The notes: generated from the sequence alone by a model not told the origin. 64,000 nt of DNA from Flaccisagitta enflata (GCA_965153355.1 OZ231128.1:47306001-47370000), one strand, 5' to 3'; counted from the stretch's first letter, positions 38,821-51,985 are shown. Numbers and translations are program-made.

Positions 38821-41082
38821 ACAAAAACAACACTACTCTACTCTACTCTAGTCTCTACTCTACTCTACTCTACTCACTACTCTACTTTTTGCACGTTTTA
38901 GAAAAAATCCTAACGATACTCAACTTTATGCAGAATACTGTAGAGTGAGGAATGCTGTGCAACGGGACATCAAATTGGCTAAAAAGAATTATTTTTTAAA
39001 GGGGATTGAGCAAAGTAAAGGGGACTCGGGGAAACTTTGGCGCCATTTGAGATCCCTGGGCTACAGTAATGACTCAATTTCTTCTTCGCGCATGGTTATT
39101 GAGGAAAATGGTATTAAGTTATTTGATTCTCCGAGTATAGCACGAGTTTTCAACGCTTTCTATACATCTGTCGCTTCCAATTTAGTATCCAAACTTCCCA
39201 GCCCGTATGGTTTTTACACTACTTCCGGCCGATTGTTTAAGGAATTCTATTCTCGTAAATTAGGTCTACGGTCTCGTTTTACTTTAAGCACGGTATCAAG
39301 CCATTTTGTAAAGAAGCAGCTGATGTCTCTTGACCCCAAAAAGGCCATTGGTCTTGATGGGATCTCTTCCTTTTTCTTACGTGATGCAGCAGATTCAATA
39401 GTCGAGCCTTTTCAACATTTGATTAATCTGTCTATTTCTAGTGAAGTGGTTCCGGCTAAATTTAAGGAGGCTAGAGTTATACCTCTTTTCAAAAAAGGTT
39501 CACGACTAGATCCCGGCAATTACAGACCGGTCAGTTTATTAAATGTCATGTCGAAAATACTTGAAAGAGCTGTCCATACCCAGTTGTCTGATTATCTAGA
39601 AAAAAAGAATCTTTTATTTGAATACCAATCTGGTTTCCGGGGTGGTTTTTCAACTGATACTAGTCTGATTGGTCTCACTGACTTCATCAAGGGTGAAATA
39701 AGTAAAGGAAATTATGTGGGCATGGTGCTAATCGATTTGCAAAAAGCGTTTGACACCGTAGACCACGGAATACTTCTTAATAAACTTGATGCAGTTGGTG
39801 TTTCTCAGATCTCATGGTTTCGCTCATACCTAACAGATAGGCATCAGTGTGTTGACATTAACGGCACGGTATCAGAGTTACAACCGATTACTTGCGGCGT
39901 TCCCCAAGGTAGCATTTTAGGGCCCCTTTTGTTTCTCATATATATCAATGACCTTTCTGCGAGTCTTCACTGTAATTTGTCACTGTATGCCGATGACTCT
40001 GCTTTAATTCTATCTGGTAAAAGTGCCTTATCGATTGCTGATCAATTGAGTAGTGAATTACTCGAGTGCAAGCGGTGGCTTGTGGATAATAAGCTATCTT
40101 TGCACCTGGGAAAGACGGAGTCAATTTTGTTTGGTTCAAGGGGTAGATTGAAACGCTCGTCTGATTTTAACGTACAATGTGATGGCGCTCCCGTAAAACG
40201 TGTTCACTCTGTAAAGTATTTGGGCATTCTTCTTGATGTACACTTGAATGGATATGAGCATGTTATTGGCGTCCTTAAGAAATGTTCGAGTCGTTTAGCT
40301 TTTCTATGGCGCAATTCACGGCTTTTTGATTTTCACTGTCGTAAAGTTCTTTGCACGGCACTTATTCAGCCTCATGTAGATTATTGTGCATCTTCATGGT
40401 ACAGTGGTATTTCGGTCAGCCTAAAATCTAGACTTGATGCCCTCCAAAGGAAAATGATTCGTTTTGTGCACACTTATGATTACATGAAACATGTTGATAG
40501 TCACGATCTCAGTACACTTGGATGGCTCTCTGTTACGGACAGGGTTAAATATTTCAAGTTGTCTCATCTTTTCAAAATCCGACGAGGGAGAGCGCCTCCA
40601 TATTTGTCCAATGGTCTTGTTTCTATTTTGCAAACACACTCACACTTTACTCGCGGAAGTCAGTCTAATTATCGGGTTAGCCATGAAATTTCTTTAGCGC
40701 CTTCAACGTTTGTCTACACTGCTATTGCGAATTGGAACTGTCTTCCAGTCTACATGAAAATGCTAGAGTCTCTTTCTCTTTTTAAAAAGAAAGTAAAACA
40801 ATACTTTTTATCGCAGTACTGATTTTTTACCGTTCTTGACAGTTTACTGGATTTGGCTTTGATTTTTACCCTACGGTTTTTATGATCTAGCTTTGCAATA
40901 TTTCTTTTTTACGTATAAATTTTTTACGGACCCTGTTGGAAACAAGTTCACAACTTTTACAGGCTATCCGATGATTCTGGCGCATTTTTTATTACATGAC
41001 CATGCTTTGTTGTAATATGCTTGAATCAAAAAAATACAATACAATACAATACAATACACTGACCAACAACAAAAACAACACT
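38821..41082 (+). mobile_element. 5'-truncated non-LTR retrotransposon (CR1/Jockey-like)
   Basis: Reverse-transcriptase coding starts at about 38887, directly after a (TACTC)n filler (38832-38880). The 3' end has a short UTR and a pentanucleotide tail (ATACA)n at 41033-41057, as in some LINE clades with microsatellite tails. The 14-bp sequence ACAAAAACAACACT occurs at 38821-38834 and 41069-41082. It may be the target duplication, although 11 bp separate the tail from the right copy. The endonuclease domain is missing. The element lies just downstream of, and convergent with, the GTPase gene on the other strand. Confidence 0.8.
38945..40822 (+). CDS. Reverse transcriptase of a truncated LINE (ORF2 C-terminal part)
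   Basis: The frame has no stop from about 38887 to 40822. The first ATG or alternative start has no meaning in a 5'-truncated copy; 38945 is the first GTG in frame. Numbered from 38945, RT motifs appear in order: KKAIGLDGI (132-140), NYRPVSLLN (192-200), catalytic Asp in LIDLQKAFDTVDH (262-274), CGVPQGSILGPLLF (317-330) and the YADD box (348-351). A thumb-like region and a basic C-terminal end follow. The preceding residues FARFRKNPND and LYAEYCRVRN match the linker normally found between endonuclease and RT. The protein would copy the element's RNA by target-primed reverse transcription, but without endonuclease this copy is not autonomous. The intact frame suggests a fairly recent insertion. 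Confidence 0.9.
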   Translation: MRNAVQRDIKLAKKNYFLKGIEQSKGDSGKLWRHLRSLGYSNDSISSSRMVIEENGIKLFDSPSIARVFNAFYTSVASNLVSKLPSPYGFYTTSGRLFKEFYSRKLGLRSRFTLSTVSSHFVKKQLMSLDPKKAIGLDGISSFFLRDAADSIVEPFQHLINLSISSEVVPAKFKEARVIPLFKKGSRLDPGNYRPVSLLNVMSKILERAVHTQLSDYLEKKNLLFEYQSGFRGGFSTDTSLIGLTDFIKGEISKGNYVGMVLIDLQKAFDTVDHGILLNKLDAVGVSQISWFRSYLTDRHQCVDINGTVSELQPITCGVPQGSILGPLLFLIYINDLSASLHCNLSLYADDSALILSGKSALSIADQLSSELLECKRWLVDNKLSLHLGKTESILFGSRGRLKRSSDFNVQCDGAPVKRVHSVKYLGILLDVHLNGYEHVIGVLKKCSSRLAFLWRNSRLFDFHCRKVLCTALIQPHVDYCASSWYSGISVSLKSRLDALQRKMIRFVHTYDYMKHVDSHDLSTLGWLSVTDRVKYFKLSHLFKIRRGRAPPYLSNGLVSILQTHSHFTRGSQSNYRVSHEISLAPSTFVYTAIANWNCLPVYMKMLESLSLFKKKVKQYFLSQY

Positions 41083-41208
41083 GACCAACAACTGAAAACG
41101 AGTACAGTAACGACATGTTGATCAATAAAACAACTTACATTAAGAACGTTCGTTGAATATTCCTGTAAAATGATCCGTCGACCATTCAGTCATATTCCAA
41201 CAGCAAAC

Positions 41209-41763
41209 TTAGGAGGCGAAATTGTCCATTTCGTAAGCCGCCTGTTGGAGTTCTGCGAGGGAAGTGGCTGAAAGGGAGGCTGCAACCGAAACTACTGCAT
41301 CTTCTGCCGGTGATGTGGCATCCTCGATCGGTGGAGCTGCAGCTTGGTTTTCCAGCGGCGCATCGTCATCTTCCGTGTCTTCCTGCGCTGCAGCGTCGTC
41401 TTCCCGCGCTGCGGAAGCGTCGTCTTCCGCAACTTCTTCCTTCCTCGCGTCTCGAACAATGGCTTTGCCACGCGCTTCGTCGAATTTCCTCTCAAATTTC
41501 GGCGCGATGTTTGCCGGGAGACTCGCCACGTCGTCGACTTGAGCCGTTGGCACGACGTTGAATTCTTGCGGTACGCTAACGATCGCCATACTGGACCAAT
41601 TGAGGCTCGCCCCGCACCCGACGCGCTGACGTGTGCTTGCCACTCGACGTGCTTGCCTCTGCCCAGATCGCGCAATGCTAAACTTCCCTTTGACGTAATC
41701 CCAAATGAACGTGAAAGTAGCCATAATTCCGCTGCCTCCGGCGCGTCCACGGTGAAAATCCGG
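41209..41763 (-). CDS. GTPase gene exon 3 (second Cys cluster, acidic Ala-rich tail, stop)
   Basis: The acceptor is TTGTTTTTAG and the first codons read PDFHRGRAGGSGI, then MATFTFIWDYVKGKFSI. GCGASLNWSSMAIVSVPQEF follows a basic stretch. The tail (DDASAAREDDAAAQEDTEDD, PAEDAVVSVAASLSATS) is acidic and disordered. The stop is at 41209-41211. The exon is assigned here by phase and by the Cys pattern completing the exon-2 module across a 3.1-kb intron. Confidence 0.8.
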   Translation of the reverse strand, partial: PDFHRGRAGGSGIMATFTFIWDYVKGKFSIARSGQRQARRVASTRQRVGCGASLNWSSMAIVSVPQEFNVVPTAQVDDVASLPANIAPKFERKFDEARGKAIVRDARKEEVAEDDASAAREDDAAAQEDTEDDDAPLENQAAAPPIEDATSPAEDAVVSVAASLSATSLAELQQAAYEMDNFAS

Positions 41764-44700
41764 CTAAAAACAAAGGGACTAATTAGTCTCTCATTAATGC
41801 CTTAGAGATAATTTGCCACACGCCCACATCTAGGGACATCTAGGTACATTCATCGCTGAGCGATTTAAGTTGCGGCGACCTAATCGCACATAATTTGAAA
41901 ATTTTTAATGTGGATTTAATTTGCGTTGGGAAAATAATTCTAGCTGCTCTGTTTGGTAAAAGTTATCCTTCTTCAAACCAGTATTTTCGAATTTCCATTT
42001 ACAATATACGTAAGGACAATGTTTATGAGGACATTTGACTGAAGTTTTGCCAAAATTCAAGTATATTTGAAGAATAAGTCCCAGCTTTAAATTTAAAGAG
42101 AATCTTGTTTTCTACTCAATTATTTTTCTTCTGAAAATCATTACTAAAAAATATCTTCAAAACCCCGCCTCAAAAAGATTTTACTGGTCCTTTTACGCTG
42201 AAAAGGGTGAAGGATTTTCAACCTTTAATAATAAGCGGGAAAATTTGAAGAGAAGAATCTCAAAACATGGGAAAAAATTGATAAAATTTAGAAATCAGGC
42301 CTGTATGTAATTGCGTTTCAAAGGGTTTGGAGGAGCAGGAAATGAAAATTTAAGGGAAATACTTTTGGCAGTTTCAAATAATAAAACTTGACGTGCACAA
42401 CATAATTTAACACTATTTAACCTAAAATATACTGTTTTATTACTTTATGTGGAAGAAAATCATAGATTCTGTAATGTGCCATGATGCGTCACATGGAAGA
42501 AAATCGAAGGTAGGGGGGGGAGAACAAAAAGCGATCAATTCTATGACTTAGACAACATTACATCACAACCCAAAAATATACATCACTGATAGAAATTTAA
42601 AAACACATTCTATGAATTTTTTGGCAACTAACCAAAGCTAAACCAAAGTTATAACAACAAACAAAAATGTTACTTTTTGTATAAAATGGTAATAAACTTA
42701 GTTTTTTGTGTTGAGTCTGTATGATGATATTGTCAATTTTCCAGTAGCAATTCGAAGTTGATAACAGGACATCAGGCACGATTCGAGATTCGCCGGGCCA
42801 ACTTTTAGGAAATGTGTCCACACCCTGTAACACAGGGATGTTTCTAGCTCTGGAACGATCAATTACCATTTCCATAGCGCATGAGCTACAAAAATGTACT
42901 ACATCACCTATTCTTAGATTTATATTTATGATTAAATCAATAACTGATGTCACATATTTCTTATTGTTGGCCCGGCGATTCCCGAATCATGCCATCAGCA
43001 TTACGCGTTTCAGGGTGCCAAAAAAGGGCGAAAATGGCTTTTCCCCCGCCATCATCTTTTTAGATGCGTCCTCGCATCTCTATAAGAGGGTCTGTCCCTT
43101 GGTCGGTAGGTCTGAATGTCTGTCTGTCTGTCCGAAACGCGAAAATTTTTAAATGCGATTTTTAAGGTTTTCTCTTTATTTCTCTTCATGTCTCTTCTTG
43201 TCTCTTATATTTCTTATGTCTCTTTCGTCTCTTTTGTCTCTTATGTCTCTTTTGTCTCCTATATGTCTCTTATGTCTCCTATATGTCTCTTATATATGTT
43301 ATGTCTCTTATTTCTCTTATGTATCTTAGATCTCTCATGTCTCTTATGTCTCTTATATCTCGTTGTCTCTTTTGTCTCCTATATGTCTCCTGTATGTCTC
43401 TTATGTCTCCTTTATGTCTCATATGTCTCCTTTGTCTCTTATGTCTCTTATATCTCTTATATCTCGTATCTCTTATATCTCTTATATCTCTTATGTCTCT
43501 TGTATCTCTTATGTCTCTTGTATCTCTTAGGTCTCTATGTCTTTTATGGCTCGTATGTCTCGTATGTCTCTTCATGTCTCTATATGTCTCTTATGTCTCC
43601 TCATGTTTCCTCATGTCTCTACATGTCTCTCCATATCTCTACATGTCTCTCCATATCTCTCCATGTCTCTCCAAGTCCCTTCATGTCTCTTCATGAGGAT
43701 GAGGCGGAGGGAGGGGTGGGGAGGCGTAGGGGTGTGGGGAGGCGTGGGGGGAGGGGTTGGGAGGCGTGGGGAGGCGGGGGAAAGGGGTGGGGGAGGGGGG
43801 AGAGGGGGAGAGGGGTGGGGAGGAAAGGGGGGGAGGGTAGGGGTGGGGGGATGGGGGGGCAGGCGTGGGGGGAGAGAAGAGAGGAATCAGTATCTGTTTT
43901 TCTCTTTATCTCTGAATCTTTATATTTTCATACTATTATATCTTCATATCTTTATATCCTAATAATTTGTATGAAAATATCTTGCATCTAAAGAGGACGC
44001 ATATATTGGACATCTCTTGGCCTTGTTCCTTCGCAAAAGTCCTGTCAAACGACCTTCAATTCAATCAGGAACCATCGTTAGGGCGTGGTTGAAGTTTGTA
44101 TTGAATTAGCTTTGGAATCAATATTTTTAATATGCAAATTTTGCCTCCACCATAGATTTCTATGAAAACTTCATGGCAGGGGTGTATATTATTGAGTCGC
44201 TTTTGATTCCCCCCCCCTGCCTTTGATTTTCTTCTCCGCGACGCGTCAAGTCACGTTTTTTGAACAATGATTTTCTTCCCCATAGAGCAATAACACTATG
44301 TAGTTAAGGTTTAAAAAAGGGTTAAATTATATTTTACCAATTGGGTTTTATGATTAAGTACTGTCAAAAGTTATATTTTCCCCAAATTTTCTTTTTTTTT
44401 TCTCTTTTTTCTCCCTTTGGTTTCCTTCCCCATCTCCAGACCCTTTTATTTCCCCCCCCCCACCGGGGAGGGGGGGAAACTCAATAATATACAGGCCTGC
44501 TTCATGGTCACCCTAACGATGGTTCCCAATCGTTTTGAGAATCGCGCGACGGCTCATTTGATAGCATTTTAGCAGAGGAAACTGATGATGGCGGGGTAAA
44601 CCCAGTTTCAGCCTATTCCAGCACTCCGACATGCTTAATCAGCATATGGTGATTAGGGATGGTTAGGGGTGGTGAATGTTGAGATGAGTAATTCTCCTTG

Positions 44701-46430
44701 ATAGGTGGTCATTCTGGGCCAGTGTGATGGTGATTAGGGATGGTTAGGGGTGGTGAATGTTGAGATAAGTAATTCTCCTTGATAGGTGGTCATTCTGGGC
44801 CAGTGTGCAGCATCATTTTCAATTCGTCATCATCCTATCGTCTTACCATGTCAACGGGCGTGCCACAAGTCGTGTTATCGCATCCATCGATTTTGACCCA
44901 AACGAGACCGCAGTTGGGACATCTACGCATGACGTCATCCATTTGTTGGGTAAAACGCAGGCAAGTCACGCGGACGTCGAGTAGCGCGATCTTCAACTGG
45001 TTCGTCAAGTTGGCGATGTGACCGGCTTCGTTCACCATCGAGTCGCCAATGAAGGTGAACCCATTTTCCTCGGCGACGCGCTGTTGCGCCGTTGCGATGT
45101 TTTCCGTCATCCAAGCCTGGAACTCGAACAGCATATCGAGATGGAAGGGACCGAGCGACGCTGCCGTCGCGTTCGGGTTCTTGAAGATCGGGTATTCTTC
45201 GTAGAATTCCCGTTTCATCTTCTCGAAATTTTGCACCTCCCGACTGGCGGAACTCATGACTTTCAGAATCTGATCTTCGATCTTGAAGAAACGCAGAAAG
45301 TTGTCGCTATTGATGGAAATCTCGACCGGCGGTCGATGACAAACCGCCAGAATGTCGTCTTCCAGCTGCTGGGAGGATTTGCTGGGCTGACTGAAGACCA
45401 ACTTGGTGAGGCCCGTTTGCTGCTCGAAGGCGCGACGGAATTCGTCTTCCGTCCAGTTGGCAGCGACATGGTCCATGTGAGTGACGCAGGCGGTGATGAT
45501 CGACTGGAATTCTTTGGGCTTGAAGACTTTGGCGTACTTGACAATCTCCTCGATGACGTTGTTCATCCTTCTGTGGGCTTCGACGACGATGACGAGGCAG
45601 GAGACGGGCTCGCCGCTCATCGCCTGGAAATGATTTGGAATTGATGATAAGTCAAGGTGCACACGAAGGGGCAATTTCCACAGTCAAATCATATTCTAAA
45701 AAAAATCAAAACAATTGATTTATAATGTTTGTTTTTTTTAAATTATATCTTTAATATATATCATTGATTTATTTGCATTGAGAATCATTTATGGGTGCAA
45801 AATCAATTCCAAAAATTAAAGAAAATGAAATAAAATTAACTCCTTTTCCTTAAGTTGTCTTTGGTGAAATTTTTAAGCTGTCTTTGAATGTAAAAATTTG
45901 CATTTTTGAAAACATGGCCCTATTCTACAGACATATCAGAAAAGAGCCATATTATCAGAAATGCAAATTTTTACATTCCAAGAGAGATTAAGAATTTCAT
46001 GCGAAATGACTTCCCAAATTTTCTGCTCGTGTGCACCGCGACATAACAATATTTCTCGTTTTCTCTTTCTTTCCTTTACTCTCATACCCTTTTATCTTTC
46101 TTTTCTTACATCTTTCTCTCGATTCCGTTTCGCGTTTTCCCCTTTTCATTTCTTGTTCTCTTTCTTACCTTCTTTCCTCCTCTCTTTCCTTCCTCCTTTC
46201 CTTCTTTCCTCCTTTCTTTCCTTCCTCCTTTCCTTCTTCCTTTATTTCGTTCTTTCTTTATGTATTTCTTTTTTCCTTTCTTTCCTCCTTCCTCCTTTTC
46301 CTCCTTTCTTCTTTTCATCCTTTCCACCTTTTTCCTTTTCCTCCTCTCCTTTCCTCCTTCCCTCCTTTCCTCCTTTCTTTTTTTTTCCTTTGTAATTTTC
46401 TTTCTTTCTTTCTTTCTCTTTCTTTCGTTC

Positions 46431-46486
<56 letters not shown>

Positions 46487-46873
46487 TCCCTCGTTCTCTC
46501 GTTCTTTCTTTCTTTCTTACTTTATTACTTCCTTTCTTACTTACTTTCTTTTTGTCTTTTTTTTTTTTTTTTTTGTCTTTTTTTTCTTTCTTTCTTTCCT
46601 TCAATCTTTCTTTCAATCTTTCCTTCAATCTTTCCTTCAATCTTTCCTTCAATCTTTCCTTAAATCATTCCTTCAATCTTTCCTTCAATCATTCCTTCAA
46701 TCTTTCCTTCAATCTTTCCTTCAATCTTTCCTTCAATCTTTCCTTCAATCTTTCCTTGAATTTTTTTCTTTCTATTCCTTCAATCTTTCCTTGAATTTCT
46801 TTCTTTCTATCTTTCTTTCTATCTTTCTTTCTATCTTTCTTTCTATCGTTCTTTCTATCATTCTTTCTATCAT

Positions 46874-46961
<88 letters not shown>

Positions 46962-47241
46962 TCGTTTCCCCACAATTAGAGTAAATAGTTGAAAAAAGTA
47001 CCTGCGCTATCCAGACGTTGTGTTCGAACCTCTCGTCGATCGGGTTGCTGCCCGGCGTGTCGCAAATCCTCAGGCGCTTCGAATGGAATCGACGAGCGTG
47101 TTTGGTGAAGCTTCGGCTGCCATTTGACGACAGATTCCGCCAGCCGGTCAACTTCTCGACGAGCGTCGACTTGCCGACGCCGATGTCCCCGATTAGGACC
47201 ACGTACGGACTTTTCGAAGCAGACGTCGAAGGCGAGGACAT
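41209..47241 (-). CDS. P-loop GTPase-like protein with C-terminal RING2/IBR-like zinc module (whole gene, 3 exons)
   Basis: Joined CDS: 47241-47002, 45623-44847, 41763-41209, about 523 residues. All junctions are GT-AG and in phase 0. Residues 18-25 are the P-loop GDIGVGKS, 61-64 DTPG (G3), and 128-131 THMD (G4-like). These match the order of AIG1/septin/IRG-type GTPases, although G4 is THMD rather than NKxD. The middle (about 140-310) is largely helical. Residues 315-333 (CPNCGLVWVKIDGCDNTTCG) resemble a RING2/IBR half-site, and GCGASLNW (388-395) supplies further Cys. The tail is rich in Ala, Glu and Asp. From memory, similar GTPase/CPxCG proteins occur as uncharacterised families in some invertebrates and protists. 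The function is not known to me; guanine-nucleotide binding and zinc binding are inferred. Confidence 0.8.
41764..44846 (-). other. GTPase intron 2: TIR fragments, minisatellites, tandem duplication
   Basis: 42775-42801 and 42967-42995 form an inverted pair (ATTCGCCGGGCCAA/TTGGCCCGGCGATT). 43055-43140 is a hairpin-family head with GTCTGTCTGTCTG. 43170-43700 is a (TCTCTTATG)-type minisatellite. 43700-43880 is G-rich (GGGGAGGCGTGGGG units). 44183-44497 is a TIR pair (GTATATTATTGAGT/ACTCAATAATATAC) enclosing C-runs. 44648-44807 is an 81-bp unit duplicated in tandem, ending 40 bp from exon 2. Confidence 0.7.
44847..45623 (-). CDS. GTPase gene exon 2 (G4, helical middle, CPxCG half-site)
   Basis: Acceptor AATCATTTCCAG, donor GTAAGA after GACATG, 259 codons. 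It is GC-rich relative to its flanks, as expected of coding sequence here. It contains THMD, then a helical region with several Phe/Leu heptads (FLRFFKIEDQILKV, MLFEFQAWMTENI), and ends at CPNCGLVWVKIDGCDNTTCG plus TPVDM. Confidence 0.88.
45624..47001 (-). repeat. GTPase intron 1 with TTTC/TTCC repeat block
   Basis: 46040-46975 is pyrimidine-only low complexity on the + strand: degenerate TTCC/CTTT, then (TTTC)n, then CCTTCAATCTTT units (46598-46760), then CTTTCTAT units, then pure (TTTC)n to 46965. 45670-46030 is AT-rich with no element seen. Confidence 0.9.
47002..47241 (-). CDS. GTPase gene exon 1 (start codon, P-loop, DTPG)
   Basis: The ATG at 47241 is chosen because it opens MSSPSTSASKSPYVVLIGD, placing the P-loop 18 residues in. 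An upstream in-frame Met (47355) would add a Ser/Leu tract encoded by a microsatellite. The donor is GTACTT after GCGCAG (47002). The last residues, ERFEHNVWIAQ, run straight into AMSGEPVSCLVIVVEAH of exon 2, the usual strand after DTPG in these GTPases. Confidence 0.85.
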
Positions 47242-47355
47242 GGTGCCTAGATGTGAGAGGGTCAGAGAGAGAGAGAGAGAGAGATTCTGCTTGATCTCGC
47301 GAGTCACGTGACGGACGGACCGATGGACAAACAATGCATCTAAAAAATGTAACAA

Positions 47356-48302
47356 GACGTTAAGACCGGATTAGCGAACAAGCCAATAAAAAATGTTCGA
47401 TACACACCAAACATAACACTTTACAAAATTAGTCGGAAAAATACGGAAGCACAAAAACCATGAAAAAAATACTTTCAATTCTAGTAAGGCTAGCGTGATG
47501 AAATCTTTATTGTATCAAGGCCTTTTATCCTTTAAACCAGCCTGGCTGAAATACACGGTTTGGTAGATGAAGAAGCATAGTTTCTTCCCACCAATCATTT
47601 CGTCGATGACAAAAACGGTTCCTAGACATCCCCTGGGACCAAGTGCCCAACATACATCCTTCATACTAAGGATTTTGATAGGTTAGGCGGCCATAAGTAG
47701 TGCCAATTCAGCCCATTTTCTTTGTTCACACTTGTGTCACACTTCATATCTACTATGATAAAGACATCAAGAAATTATCAGGCCTATCCAACTATGGGTC
47801 ATTTTTGTTCCTTTGGTATCCCTAAAGAACCACCAAAAAATTGATGATGATTCGTGGTCATTTACTATGGAAAAAGTTCACTCATAGTAAATTTTTCCAG
47901 AATCATGATTTTCCCGATTTCCACACATAGTTGTATGCGAAAGCCAATATATCATACTTCAAAGGTGGGATCAAAATTTTTTTTCTTATCCCCGTTCAAT
48001 ACAGACATGAACCGGGTTACTTGTCAAATTTGAGACCTTGATGTCCTTTCTAACCCAGGAAATGGATTTTTTTGTAGTAGTGTCCGATCGCGTTAACACC
48101 CTGTCACGATTGTGTCACGCTGCATATCATAGTGATAGGCATAGTTCTCTTTCTAATTGAGTCGATTTTTTTTACATGACGTGAAAGAGCACCAAATTCT
48201 ATGTTTGTAGCCAAAATTTCAAGTAAATTGCTTCAGCCGATTAACAGTAATGCTTATTTTTCTGCGCAGATGTCAATACTGATGTTAACGCGATCGGACA
48301 TT
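47356..48302 (+). repeat. Dispersed GTGTGACA / TTAACACC repeat (copy 2)
   Basis: From about 47530 to 48302 the blocks match 58380-58900 in the same orientation: CATACATCCTTCATACT, CACACTTGTGTCACACTTC, CCAACTATGGGTCATTTTTG, CATTTACTATGG, AATACAGACATGAACC, GTTAACACCCTGTCACGA. TGTCCGATCGCGTTAAC (48084-48100) and its exact inverse GTTAACGCGATCGGACA (48286-48302) bracket the last 200 bp. Non-coding. Confidence 0.65.
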
Positions 48303-48435
48303 CCTTTAGGGTAGAGAAAAAACTCTATTACGAATAGAGACACAAATAGACGATCGCGAGCGCGCTGTTTTTTTTCTGGAGTAAGGAAAATGTGAACTAA
48401 TGCGTACATCGAAACTTTCTATTTGTTTTTTTGTT

Positions 48436-48457
48436 TTTCTGTCTTTCTGTCTTTCTG

Positions 48458-48491
<34 letters not shown>

Positions 48492-48588
48492 TTTCTTCCT
48501 CTCTTCCTTTCTCTCGCTCTTCCTTTTATTCCTAATTTCAATCATTCTTTCGATCATTCTTTCGATCATTCTTCTTCCTTCCTTTCAT

Positions 48589-48660
<72 letters not shown>

Positions 48661-48668
48661 TTTCTCTC
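48436..48668. repeat. (TTTC)n with TTCC and TCGATCATTC interruptions
   Basis: TTTCTGTC units, TTTC run, GATCATTCTTTC units (48540-48572), then a pure TTTC run to 48662. Confidence 0.95.
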
Positions 48669-48779
48669 ATTCTCTTTCTCTCTGTGAATCTGTCTTACCC
48701 TCATTCTTGGGTTATCTGTAACGCGGTTACTCGGAAGATCTCCAGATGAAAACAAATTGAAAAGAATGAAAATGAAGGA

Positions 48780-50571
<1,792 letters not shown>

Positions 50572-50610
50572 ACCATCGTATTGATCACACCGCCTTCCCT
50601 CCCCCCCCTT

Positions 50611-50613
<3 letters not shown>

Positions 50614-50691
<78 letters not shown>

Positions 50692-50709
50692 GTTCCCTCT
50701 CTCTCTCGT

Positions 50710-50806
<97 letters not shown>

Positions 50807-50853
50807 TTCTCTCTCTCTCTCTCTCTCTCTCGTGTTCTCTCTCTCTCTCGTGT

Positions 50854-50951
<98 letters not shown>

Positions 50952-51045
50952 CTTCTTCTTCTTCTTCTTCTTCTTTTTCTTTTTCTTTGTCATCTTCTTC
51001 ATCATCGCCTTACCCGTACCCGGATAAAGAAAAAGAAGAAGAAGA

Positions 51046-51111
<66 letters not shown>
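50614..51111. repeat. (CT)n, (TTC)n and (GA)n block
   Basis: CT runs with CGTT and CGTG interruptions (50614-50947), TTC triplets (50948-51000), a 30-bp spacer, AAGAAG triplets and a GA run to 51111. The block is roughly a large imperfect inverted repeat (CT/TTC against GAA/GA). Confidence 0.95.
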
Positions 51112-51113
<2 letters not shown>

Positions 51114-51453
51114 ACGAGGGGAATTTTCTCCTCTTTTTCCTTCTCTACCTCCTCCCCCGTCTCCCCCCCCGGCAAATTCTGCCAAATACTGACAAATATA
51201 CCAACTGACCGACTGATAAACCAACGGACTCATAAACGACCTACTCACCTGGTTATAAAGCACCTAATATCAAAAGCAAAAAGAAATCCAATTATTTAAT
51301 TGTGTGTGACGGGGTAGGGACATGATTATCACGATTTTTCATTGTGCGTGAAAGCGCTATAATAGTCCAGGGTAATCAAAAAAGTTCAAAATATTGAGAT
51401 TAACTGACGGAAAAGCAGATTGTATATTTACGTGTACGAGATCTAGAAAAAAA

Positions 51454-51589
51454 CAAGGCCGGATACACGGCAATCCAGTCGCGGACGGTTGGGCAGGAGC
51501 AGTAATGCGAAAACCGCTCGCAGTTTTAGAAATATTTCCTACGTACCGACCGACACGGCAAGTTCTAGAGTCGCGTGTCCGCGACTAAT
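51454..51589 (-). repeat. Compact complete copy of the hairpin family
   Basis: 136 bp: AAGGCCGGATACACGGC, then GTCGCGGACGGTTGGGCAGG, GCAGTAATGCGAAAACC, CGTACCGACCGACACGGC, and the terminal hairpin AGTCGCGTGTCCGCGACTAA. The core has only one GACC repeat, so copies differ mainly in length of this tract. Confidence 0.8.
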
Positions 51590-51654
51590 GAGATTGACTG
51601 CTGCTCCCTTTTCTTGTTTATGTTGTCATTCTTTTTTCATTTGCTTTTCCTCCC

Positions 51655-51985
51655 TCTTCCTCTTCTCCTCCTTCTTCTTCTTCTTCTCTTCTTTTTCTTC
51701 TCCTTCTTCTCGTTCGTCTTCTTCTTCTTCTTCTTCTTCTTCTTCTTTTTCTTCTTCTTCTTCTTCGTCTTCTTCTTCTTCTTCGTCTTCTTCTTCTTCT
51801 TCTTCTTTTTTGTTCCCCTCTTGCATTGTTTTTATATTTCTTCTTCTTCTCCTTCTCCTCCTCCTCCTCCTCCTCCTCCTCCTCCTCCTCCTTCTTCTTC
51901 TTCTTCTTCTTCTTCTTCTTCTTCTTCTTCTTCTTCTTCTTCTTCTTCTTCTTCTTCTTCTTCTTCTTCTTCTTCTTCTTCTTCA
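51655..51985. repeat. (TTC)n and (TCC)n triplet repeats
   Basis: TTC triplets with TCG and TTTT interruptions (51662-51812), TCC triplets (51850-51890), TTC triplets (51890-51985). Confidence 0.96.

Noticed and set aside
43116-43991. 291-codon Tyr-Val-Ser repeat frame resembling a hydrophobic protein
   Set aside because: It is a TCTCTTATG-type minisatellite inside the GTPase intron, then a G-rich block.
45018-45644. 208-codon + strand frame opposite GTPase exon 2, and similar frames at 41264-41805, 53865-54182 and 59712-60230
   Set aside because: Antisense shadows of GC-rich coding exons; no domain, and the sense strand has splice sites and motifs.
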